A stretch of DNA of 64,000 nucleotides from assembly GCA_008933995.1 (NCBI GenBank), contig WARS01000011.1:7283516-7347515 (forward strand), in the 5' to 3' direction. Positions 40,857 through 52,800 of the stretch are shown one piece after another (positions within the stretch are counted from its first letter, which is position 1; the number at the start of each line of letters is the position of its first letter). The notes below the pieces were generated by a model that made no database searches, was not told the DNA's origin, and saw nothing but the letters and a program-made list of their open reading frames with translations. Both the position numbers and the translations under genes were made by a program. Origin of the DNA: Datnioides undecimradiatus. Lineage: Eukaryota > Chordata > Actinopteri > Lobotiformes > Datnioididae.

Positions 40857-43800
40857 GTGTGTATGGGTGGCTGAGTGGTGTGTGCACCTCCTTTACGATT
40901 ATTGAGATACAGAGACAATGATAAATGGTTTTGACCCAGTTTCATTGAGACACTACTCAATCAACTAAATCCTGCTACTCAGGCCTTATGGTCTTTCTTA
41001 ATCTCCCTTTCACTTGCCCCTCTATATCTCTCTACCTGTCCGTCTCTCTCTCTCTCGTGTGTGTGTGTCTCATCTCTGTATGTGTGTGTGTCCTTCCTTG
41101 TGCTCTTTTCTTTTAATGTCTTTAAATAAACTCATGTTAAGACATTGGCTATTATTCCTCTATAACCAATGTTTTGTCTTGACCAGTTATGGTTAATGTT
41201 AGTACCTTTTTTAAAGCTTTGAGCCAATTTTACATTTTGGAAAATAGACTAATTCACTTTTTTGAGAAAATCAATACCTTGTTTATTTTGTCTGTTATAT
41301 ATGAAGCTACAGCTAGCAGCTTAATTTAGCGCAAAGACTGTAAACAGAGGGAAATTGCACCAACTGTACTTTCGCTAAAAGTGCTTGTTTTTTCTGACAG
41401 GGGATCAGGTTACTGTTGACCTGTCTGCATTAGGTCTCTTCAGTCTTGTAACAACATTTTCTTTCAGGAAGCTGTTCACTGGTTTCATATTTCCAGTAGC
41501 CAGTAGTCGTCCCGCTTAAAGTGAGGGTCACTGCGGACTCAACGGTCTGCAAGGAGCTGTATATGGACAGGAGTTTTAGCATCCATTTGTGGCACAACTT
41601 GCCATAACCTCAGCTTGTCCTTATGTTACAAATTTAGCCTTTTCACCACAGTTTGAAAATGTGCGGCTACAACCCATTGCTTTTAATCTTTTAGATAATA
41701 CCAGCAATAATTTCTGTACTTAGCAAGGAAACTGGCTAGAATGTAACATATAGGGTAATTAGACACCGTCAATGTAAAAAGTCCTTTTTTGAGCCTTTAG
41801 TCTTTTTGCACCACTATGGTTAATGCATTAGAATTTTATGAAATTAGTTTGGCATTATTTTTATTTGGATTCCCTTCACCCAGGTGGTTCATGTTCATTT
41901 AAGTTTGTCTTTTTTGCTCCCAAGTCTTTGTCTTGTTGCCCCCATTAAAGCTGGCTTATCTGTGCGTCCATCTGTGCTGCTGAGACCACAAATATTCGGA
42001 AGGTGGTAGATGGAGTGTGGTAGACTGAAAATACAATGAATGTAATATTCCTTTGTTCTGAATCAGAGAAAAGATGAGCAGAGAGTGCAAACAGCTGTAG
42101 ACAAGATGGAGTGTGTTTAGTATTTCAGAGATTAAGGAGCACAGGATTCTTCTCTTCTGTTTCAAACTTTGCCTCGTTGTCTTTTTCCATCCTGAGCTGT
42201 GTTGAACAAACTCTCCTGCCGCGCTGCTCCTCCAGTGGGACTTGCTCTGCATCTTGTGCTGCACCTTTGCACAAATACACAGATGCATGCTCATGCACGC
42301 ACTCACACACAGAGACTTGCAAGCAAACACACATCCAAAACACACATTCTCTGCACCATGCGAGGCCTCACTACTGCCACCGTTGCCATGGTGACTACAC
42401 TGCATGTTTGAATTAAGCATTACATTACAGCAAAAGCATCTCTCTCTCCCTCTGACTCTGTCTCTGTTCCTCTCTCTTTCTCCATCCTCCTCCATCTCCT
42501 CTGCTCCCTGCTACTGTACCAGAATGTGCAGACTGGTGAGGAAATGAAGATGTTTGATATGGACTGTACCCAGGATGGCGTATGTACACTAGATCTGCAG
42601 CAGCTGACGACAGCAGGATGGTTAGGCTCTAGTAAGGCACTAGGGCATCTGTGGGATTTTGAGATCTATCGCTCTACAGTGGTGCATTGAGTGTTAGCTG
42701 GTCGATCTCAGATAGAGTGAGCTGATCTAGTTCTATTGTGCGGCTATTGTGAGGAAACTTGAATGTGTTTCATTTTGTAGGGACTGCTGCTGAATGTAGT
42801 TTTATGATCTCTGTCTTACTGCCTGGTATGTTGTTGTTACCGCAGACCTTACATGCCTAGATACATGACCACATTATTTGTAATTTGCTTCATTAGAATG
42901 TTTATTGTAACCTGATTTTTAAAGCCTTTTGTTAAAATCTTTAACTCTGTGATAACATTTGGTTGATGTGTTTTATCGTTTTGAGTGGGACGATAACAGC
43001 CCAGTTGCCTTCTGTGTATTGTAGGATTGGGAGGCTCCCATGGGCTTTGGGGTATAAAGTCTGCAGCGCATCATTCTCCTTAGCTGTTGAATTTACTGTC
43101 ATCTCTTCGTCTGTCGGCCCACATGTCATTAAGTCCTCCCTCAGGGAGTTTTGTCTGTGTATCTGCATGTGGTCCCGCATGTGGGAGGATATGCATGTGT
43201 GTGTGTGCCGGTGTGTCTGTGCGCTTCTGTCTGATGCACACCTGCTAAATTCCAGACAGGCAGCACATTAAAAGTAAGATGGACGACTCTCTCCCTCTCC
43301 TTGCCACACTCATTTTACTCATTCTGCCTATTGTGGTAGATAAATTCTGTTGTTCTGTGTGTAATGGGAAGATTCAGAGAGGTAGGGATGATACAGAGCG
43401 GACTGAGCCGCACATATACTGCCTCTGGGCAGAGAGAGGAATTCTTGCAGCACAAAGACTAAAAAAACTGAAAGTTTAGAAGACAGACTGACAAATTTAC
43501 AAGCCATCGGACCAACAGAACAAAACATGAAGAAGTTAGGCTCTAACCGTCGTCTGAACAAGGTCCTGAAGTACGAGGCGTCTGCTTCGACTGAATGTGA
43601 CCAGATCAAAGCAGTGAAGACGGGATGGACTGGCCGTCTGGGGGATGCCAGGAGGGCTCTGAGCCGCAAAGCCAAAGGATTTTCATCCCCCTCAACCTCA
43701 TCCTCAACACCATGCCTTTTCTCCACAGCTCCCCCACCACCCAAGAGAGCTCCCAGTACCACCCTGACACTGCGCTCTAAGTCCATGACCGCTGAGTTGG

Positions 43801-46800
43801 AGGAATTGGGTGAGTGCCAGAGAGCTGGCATGCTAACTCCATACTCTCTTCTTCCCTCTCTGTCACATTTCTTCTTTCCCTTTGTCATTAAAACTTGGTG
43901 TGTCTCCTAACTTTTAGAATAGTCACTTCTGTTGGCTTGTTCTTGTCATTTTCCCTCCTCTGCTGACGCAATCTTTTTCCCACCAAGCTTCTGCTCGGAG
44001 GAGAAGAGGAGGTGAGTCTGAGGCAAGAAATTGACACCTCTTTGAACGTCATTAAGATGATTTATCACTGCTGTCAAGTTAAGCAGTGTTGATTTACATC
44101 AAAAGAGCAGAACACTTGAAATATGTGGACTCTTTCTTTCTCTACTTTCTGTCTCTTTTATCTCTCTCTGTCTCTTGCAACTCTTAGTGCTTAGTACCTT
44201 GTGGTCATCAAGGAAACACAGTGAACTTGTATTTAGGTGCAGTGATTTTGAACAATACCACAGAGCATGACCTCACGTTGTTGAGTATAGCTACATTTTA
44301 GAGATGCCTTTTTCATCACAGTGTGTATTCTTGATTGTCTTAGCAATGTCAGAAATGATGACACAGCATTTCCCTGGTCTTACGTCTCAGTATTTAGTTC
44401 TGGCTCATTTCCTTCTCAACAGAGAGACTAGATGAGATGTTGGCATCCCAGGAGTCTATATTGCGTTCTCAGCCCTCGGAGGCAGATTACAGAGCAGCCA
44501 CTGTCAAACAACGGCCCACCAGCAGGAGAATAACACCAGCAGAGATCAGTGTAAGTGCACCTACACACAGCACACTGGCAGACAGCCTATGCCACTATAC
44601 TGGCATCCATTCAAACCCAGTCTGACACATAACACAGTCAAAAACACCTGGGCTACACAGCACTAAGCAACACTGCACTACATGTATGCATGCACAGCGG
44701 CACGGCTTTGTGCCACTTTGTTCTTGGTATTATGTATCCAGTTCTACTGAAGCTTTGAAGGCATTAAAACTTGTTTTGGTTTTGTTGTGTTGCAGTCACT
44801 GTTTGAGCGACAAGGGATGACTCTACATGGAGGTCTTCACCCAGGCATTGAGAGAGGTCATATACCACTACCAAAGGGGATGTCCAGGACCAAGTCTTTT
44901 GGTAAAACAATCATCCATCCTGTACATATTCAAATCAGGTGAATGATAGTGTATCTTATCTATAGTATGCTTGTAGGTAATATATTGACATATAGAGAAT
45001 ATAAGATAAGGGATTGTCATTCTTATTTCATTAATTGTGCCCTGCACTCCCAAAGAAGAGCATGTAGAGAGCAGTGCACAGAGACAGAGAATCACACTGA
45101 GACTGAAGCTCATTAAACAAATTCAGTGAATAAAAATGTATTGTCAAGAAATAATTTCCCTTTTCAGACCTTGGCAGATTAACAAATGTTAACTGTTTCA
45201 TGGTTACAAACACATACTCAGATTTTATTACATGTTCAAAATGTGCAAATGTGCTTATTGGATACGCACAGAAACAGATTTGCAGAGCAGATGTTCAAGT
45301 ACAGAGACTATTTCAAAAGTAGATATACACATACATTATTAATACTCTCTGTATTATTAAACATTTTCCTGTTTTCAAGCAGAGTCATTAAATGAGCGTT
45401 GAATTAATAGTTAAATAAGTCAAAAATAGTTAGAGTTGCATCTTTTATTAAAATATTGTATAGCTGCATTTGAGACACCTGATACATTATTAACTGTGTG
45501 ACTTAACAGATTTACAGATGGATGCATTACAGTGTGTTTTTCATTAAGCAGCTGAGGACCTGCTAGGCTGGGATAAAATGTTCCTTTTTCATGAGCTTAC
45601 TCCCCGTCACCAGATGATCTGTGCTCTCCCCTCCCTCATCAGGTGCCACTGAGGAGGATCGGCTGTCTGCCCTAGCAGGCGAGCACAGATTTCCTCGCAG
45701 TTCCTCTATGACAGACAGCCTCCGAGACCACTCACAGCCCCATCCCATCCCTCCACCCCCACAAATGGCACCTCCTCCTCCTCCCTACTACCTTGACACT
45801 GGTCCTCCCCCAGCCTTCTGCCCCCCTCCTCCCCCATCTAGGACCCAGAGTCAGGGCCATGAGCCTGGAGGACGCTCCAGCTTCAAGCCCTCTTCCTTGG
45901 ATCTGCCTTACGAGGCCGCTCAGCGGCAGGCCACACACATTGAGAGACAGAAGAAAGCCCGCTCCATGATCATCCTCCAGGACTCTTCACATCTACCTGT
46001 AGAACCGACAGAAATTCCCCGTCCCTCTGCTGCTACTCCACCTGAGCGAATCAAAAGGAAGGGTCGGGTTATTGACAACCCTTATGCTAATGTGGGTCAG
46101 TTTAGCATTGGACTATACACACCCACCAAGCCCCAGAGGAAGAAAAGTCCCCTGGTGAAACAACTACAGGTAGGTCATATGTTGGGGATGGTCTGCTGAT
46201 TTTTTTTGTTTTTAACTTAGTAGCAAAGACCATTTGACTTTGACATATTTGGCTGATTTTTGTCTCACCACAGGTGGAAGATGCACAAGAAAAAGCTAGT
46301 TTAGCCTTAGCTGCTGCCCACTCCAGAGAGAGCTCACCCTCAGGACGACACCCACATACCCATGGGCACACACACACCAGCCGTGCAGACTACTACCAGC
46401 AGCAGCTGATGGCTGAGCGAGAGCGTATGCGTGCCCAGGGAGAGATGATGTTTCAGGGTAAGGGCCCCTTCGCTGCTGCAATTGCTGGAGCAGTGAAAGA
46501 TCGTGAGCGTCGCCTAGAAGAACGGAGGAAATCCACTGTCTTCCTTTCTGTTGGGACCATGGAGGGGGCGTCTGCCACCAGCTCTGACGCCCCTTCTCTG
46601 ACTCAGTCTCACTCCATCGATGAACGGATGCTCACCCGAGAGCTGGGACAGCTGCCTCCCCCTGCCTTGGCCCTGAGCCCCTCACCCAGTGGGACCACCT
46701 TTATCCATCCACTCACAGGAAAGCCCCTGGACCCAAACTCTCCACTGGCTCTTGCGCTGGCCGCAAGGGAAAGGGCACTGACCTCCCAGAGCCAGTCCCC

Positions 46801-49800
46801 AACTAGCAGCCCAGAGCCTAGGACTAAACAGGAGCGAGTAGGCCAGGGCGTAATGTTCACTGACCCTCAGACCAAAGAGTCTCCACATGGGGAAGGGGCA
46901 CCCACAACTCCCCCTTTCTCGCCTAAAAGCGCCAAGGCAGCAGGGCATGGAGTTGTATCATCCCTGGCATCAATTTTAGTTCCCCAACCCACCAAACCAC
47001 AGTGGGCCACATCCCCATCACCTGTATCATTCCGGCAGGAGATGGAGGCCAGAGTAGAAGAGAGAAAGGAGGAGAAGAGACTGGAGGATAAAAAAAGTAT
47101 GTTGATCAGTATTATGGATACGTCGCAGCAGAAAACAGCAGGGCTAATCATGGTCCATGCTACCAGTAATGGCCAGGCTGTCGGGGTGGGTTCAGAACTA
47201 GAACAGACACCTGCACCTAAGTCCACCGAGCCCAGCAAATCTCCAAGTCCACGGGCTAAATCCCCCAGTCCCACGGTGTCCCAGCCCCAGGCCCAGCCTC
47301 AGACTCAGCGTCCTGCAAGCCCAGCCCAAGAGAAGAGTCTGGCTCAGGGAAGCTCAGAGGAGGATGTGGACCCGTACACAGTGACCCTGCCCCCTGCAAT
47401 GTTGTCCTCCAGTGACGAGGAAACAAGAGAGGAGCTACGTAAGATTGGAGTTGTCCCACCTCCAGATGAGTTTGCTAATGGGCTGCTCGCACAGGCACAG
47501 GGGACACCAGTGTCCCCAACTAAACCTGCCTCCTCTCCCACCACCCCAACAACACCAACACCCCACACTCCTTCAACCCCAACAACCCCGACTGTGACCC
47601 CTACTCAGCCTCAGCCTCCCCAGCCCCCACCTCCACCCAGTGCAGCAGCTGTCTCAGGGAAGCCCTCTGATCCTCTGGAGCCCCCACCAGTGGGCGAGTC
47701 TGGCTCTGCGGCTGACTCAGGCGTGGAGGAGGCTGACACGCGCAGCTCCAGCGAGCGAGAGCGAGATCACCATCTCGAGACCACCAGCACCGTCTCCACG
47801 GTTTCCAGCATGTCCACATTGTCCTCAGAAAGCGGCGAGCCTGCCGACACACACACCACGCACACCTCCTATGCCGACGGGCAGACTTTTGTGCTCGACA
47901 AGCCGCCAGTGCCTCCGAAGCCCCGACTCAAGTCCCAGATAGGAGGCAGTAAAGGCCCCGTCACCTTCAGGGACCCTCTGCTGAAGCAGAGCTCTGACAG
48001 CGAGCTGCTATCACAGCAACAGGCTGCTGCCCTGGCTGCTGCTGCAGCTGGGGGTGCAGGGCTGCCCTCAGGTGGTTCAGCCTCAGTGACTGGACTTGCC
48101 CCCACCAAGCCACGTTACCTCTTTCAGCGGAGGTCCAAGCTGTGGGGGGACCCAGTGGAGCCTCGTGGGCCAGGGGTGGGGCTAGGTATTGGGAGTTTGG
48201 GCAATCTTGGTGGGCTGGGACTGGGACTGGGTGCAGATGAGGGAACAAAACCATCTGTTATGGGGGAGCTTAGTTCCCGACTACAGCAGCTAAATAAAGA
48301 CACTAGGTCATTGGGAGAGGAACCACTGGGAGCATCACTTGACCCTGGCAGGAAGTCACCTGTGGCAGGTGCCAGGTAAGAAAAATGCCAGTAAAATGTT
48401 CCAATGCTCCAAATTCATATTCAACACTGAACGACAAATGGTCACATTAAAAAGTAATGATTTCAAGTTTCATTCATATCTTTTGCTCATATAAGACATC
48501 ACAGTTAGAAAACTAAAGCAGTTCCAGTGCCCAGCCTCAGAGAGAAGGGGCATAAATTGTTTAAAATTTCATACTTGTCAAACACTGAGTTTGATTCTTT
48601 TCTCTTGTTTATCATCATTTTGTATTAGTCTTTATTTAAATATTTTATCTACAGTGAATAATCCCTCTTGGTTCTTGCAGTTACAAACTCACTGGTAGAG
48701 AACACAGAGGCCTTCTCTTATTATATGAAAAATAAATATTTTAGACGCAGCGGTGTAGGAGGGCGAGTCTAAAATCTGAATGTATTTCTTTGGAAAAGGC
48801 TTTAAGTTTTATTTCTGTGCATGATGTAGTTTTACTATATTTTAAAATATGCAAATTAATCCACATTTTAGCCACTGTGATTGGAAGTGATAATGAGATC
48901 AAAGGTTTCCTTTCCCGTGACAACATTGTTAAAATGTGCTATCTGTTGGTCATACAGTATGCTACAACATCTGCATAGGAAAGAGACAAAGACAGACTTG
49001 CTTCTCAAACAGCGACACCAGGGTTATCTGAAGCATCTGAAGCACAGTGCTGTTTTTTGTTATCTGTGGGTTTCTTTTTTCACACCATACCTGAAACTAC
49101 AATGAAGTCCTTTATATTTCTGCAGATGTGACGACACCGAAGAGAGTAAACCTTAAGGTTATAGCCCCTAGGGTAAACTTCAGCTTTTTTTAATATATAT
49201 TTTTTCCTAACAACCCTATCAACTAATCCCATTCAAAGAGAACAACCCTATTTATATACTTTGTTTTGTGTATTTTCTTTTAAATATTTTTGTTACCTTG
49301 TTTGCATCACCTGATTTCTCACCTTCAAAAAAAACGTAACTAAAAAAAGGCTGAAATAAGGCACAGTGTTTTCAGGAAAAGTGTCACTTTTTGAGATATT
49401 TTAGAGATTAGAGATTTTTTAGAGATATAACTATTAAAATTGATTGTCCCTGGTCTTGGGTCTGAACTGCTCCTTGTTTCCATAGTTACAGCTATACTCC
49501 TTGGCCCCCTGTTAAGTGATCTGTGTTGTTAAGGACAGTAGACGGTCTATTAGTGCTACACAGTTTGTGCGTGTGTGTGTGAGTGCATGCATGGATATGT
49601 GTGTGTTATGTGTGATATGTGTTGGTGCAAACAAGGTAACAGGGCTTAGAGGCATGCACTTCTTGAAGCCTCTTCTCATGTCACACACACTTTCACTGCT
49701 GGGTTCAGACCTGCAACCCTGCTAGTAGCTGCCCTTCCAGCCCTTTCCTTGAGCTTTTCCCAGAGTCCTTGTTCAAATAATACTAATACATAATACATCC

Positions 49801-52800
49801 TTATATCCACAGCTCTTTGCAGCAATCGCTGATATAAATTTGATAAGACCAGAAACAGTAGTTTCTGTCCTATCACTGCCCCCCATCCTATAAATATCAG
49901 TGATACCCCCAAAGATTTAAGGATGTATTTTCAGAGGTATTTGAACATGACTGAACTATAATGGTGTGTCATGTTAAAACCATCCCCTCATGACTTTGGT
50001 ATTAATAGCCATGTTAATGACGAGACAAGGTCCTGACATTGTCAGAAGTTCAGAGGTGTCGCATTGAGTAGTTGTTGAATAAATGGTGGCGTCTTCTCTT
50101 TTTATCTACTCAGGTTTTGACCTCAGTTTTTTTCCTCAGGTGAACAATAACCTGCCTCAGCATAGTTCTGTTTTCATGGCATGGCAGGTCTGATGTTTGA
50201 AGAACAAATGCTGGCTTTTGTCTTTGGCTGTCCATTGCAGTTTTTACACAGCTATGAAATTGACACTAATTGATGTTAATTTCAATGTGCTGTTCAGGAC
50301 AGCCATTCATACACTGTAATTTATCACTTCAGATCTCACAATGTAGCTTCCAAAGAGTTCAGGAGTTTGCAGGTAATCTTCAGATACAGTTGGTTTTTAT
50401 ATCCTGGCACCTCTCTTCTCTTCTTCTGTCATCTTAATGTCTGCTAATGTGAGTAACGACAGTGTAGAAAAATATCTTCATGTTTATTAGACTTCACTGC
50501 TGCTGATTAAGGAGAGAGGAGAAGCAAGTAAGATTAAGATATTAGGACAGACCTGACTCCACACAACTGAAACCAATGTGCTTCACATTTTTGTGTTTAT
50601 ACGCAGCTCTTAACTAATATAGTGGTGCTGTCTTGCAAAAAGCACTTTCTAGAACTGATCAGCATAGGGTTACTTGTTATTGGCCTTTAATGCTAACTAA
50701 TGTTGGCACCTGGCAGAAATTAGTAACCATAACTGTTGTCCTCTGCATGGGAGTGACAGTGTAGTTTGGCGTCAACAGAAGTCTGCTGCTACTTCTTGTT
50801 GTTGCTTCTGGACTTCTTGGATGCAGGAATCGTGTAAGCATAAACTTTTTTGTATTGTAAAAGACTCATAAGCATGTTTTGCAGTCCCATCCTTTTACAA
50901 GTATAAATGATAGCAATCTGTTACCAAAATAGTTTGGAAAAGCTCATCTGTTCATATTGCTTAAGAAAATACATTGGCTGGGTGACACAATTGAGATAGG
51001 AAGTCACCATGTGACATTGAACCAAATTCAGCCATCAATCATCGATCTCTACCCTCAACAACATCATGATACCTGGATGAACAAGGTGACCGTGATATCA
51101 AATACAGCATATCATGCAACGCTCACTCCTGATTGGGCTCATCCTTTTCTGAGACTATGCAATCAAAGTCATCCCCAGCATATCCATCGCCACAGTTGAT
51201 TGCGCTCGGCTGTGACAAAGATGATCATGCACACCATTATTTCTCTCTCACTTTCTCGTTCTCTCACTCCCTGCCTCTGCATTTGTTTTTCCTCACCTAC
51301 TAGAGCATTGCACATGTTTCATAGGCATCCCAGCACCTCAAATTGTAACATTTCTCCATCACTCACTACCATTTTTGAACCCCCTTCAAAAACCACACAT
51401 GCTGCCATATTTTGTCTTTTTTGTATCCACTTTCACATGCTGTGTATCATAGCTTTGGGTGGTTTAAAAACCTGTGGTTCTCATTTTTATTTCAGTTGTG
51501 CTCTTTGGTTTTCTGTTCTTCTGTTTATGTAATTTGCATAACTTTGTTTTGTTTTTCAGTGATTGTGTTGAGGATGGCCATTGTCCCTGACTGTCTTGCT
51601 TATTGGACACTGTAGGTTTCTTAAGCCACGCTAAAAGAGGACAGAAAATTTTACAATTTGTCTTTCTTAATTAGAAAACCCATCCCTTAGATACTGTACA
51701 ATGCATCACATCCAAATGTAAATGGATAACACAGTACATATATAAATGTTTATGTGCCAACCTGAGTTTCATTTCATCCATCATTTTGGAAATAAGTGCA
51801 GAAGAAACCAAAAAAGTCCAGGGACATGTGCCCACCTTTTATTTGTTCATTAGTTTGTTTGTTTGTTTGTTTGTTTTTCTTTGTTTGTGCAGTGTTCAAT
51901 ATGTTTATAGTGTGCTCATTTCTCTCTCATGTAGCCCACTGGCCAGACCTTCCAGTGCTGAAGCTTACTCTGCTGTCTTTGAGATGCTCATACATCCGAC
52001 ACACCACTACATGCACACATGCAAATACATATGTGCACACGTGTACGCATAGCCACAAATACACACACACACACCTGTGCACATGCATAACAGATGTCAA
52101 AGACAGCAGAGTTGGATAAAGCACACTCTGGTTGGCAGGCTGCGTCTCATGGAGTGATGCTAACATTCTCTCCCATTGCTCTCTCTCTCTGCTCACCTTG
52201 CATGCTCCGCCCTGCTGCTCTGATCTGATTGGTCTAGAACTGACTGTGCGCCCAGGAGGGCAGGACGACTGTGTAAGTGCGCATGGAGCTCATCTCATAT
52301 CCGTCGGCTCCCTGTAGTCTGATCATTGTTTCCAGCCTGTGCGCTGGCTAGCTACCTTTGTTTCCATCACACTCCTTAGTCTTAACCTCACCCACATCAA
52401 AGTTTCCAAACACATGCAGTTGAGGGAAGACATGTGCTACACCTGTACATGAGACACCTGCTTACATGCATGACTCAAAACAGACACCATTGCACCAACT
52501 CTAACCACATTTAGGCCTCTCCCTTCTGCTTCTCCCTGCTTGCACCGAGTTAGACAAAACTCTCATGTTAGTAATCTCTGATCCATCCCTCCTCTCCCTT
52601 CTGACATCCTCTGCTCCATTAGATCACCAGTGTACTAGTAGCTAAGCAAACACTTCTAGACCATTTCACAAAATTCATCCCCCTATTATCGTTTAAAAGC
52701 GGGCCAGATAGATAAATCAGGTGAAAGAAAAGGTGTGACTGTTGTTGGTAAGATTGGGTTGCTTCGTCACTGAGATTCCCTGAATGTATACAGTTGTGCT

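Larger units (their letters stand above)
39151..43526 (+). other. shank3: SHANK3 intron between PDZ and proline-rich region
   Basis: No recognised coding sequence is seen before the candidate first exon at 43527. The stretch contains the repeat fragment at 41225-41360, a short (TG)n tract at 40827-40860, and the TATA box at 43053 with its presumed leader. Confidence 0.7.

Noticed and set aside
46274-48375. Several long ORFs on the - strand opposite the large SHANK3 exon
   Set aside because: Shadows caused by GC-rich coding DNA on the + strand; no homology.
52242-52275. Exon-like segment with acceptor GGTCTAG and strong GTAAGT donor in the last SHANK3 intron
   Set aside because: With the strong donor its length is not a multiple of three and does not fit the phase between the large exon and the SAM exon.
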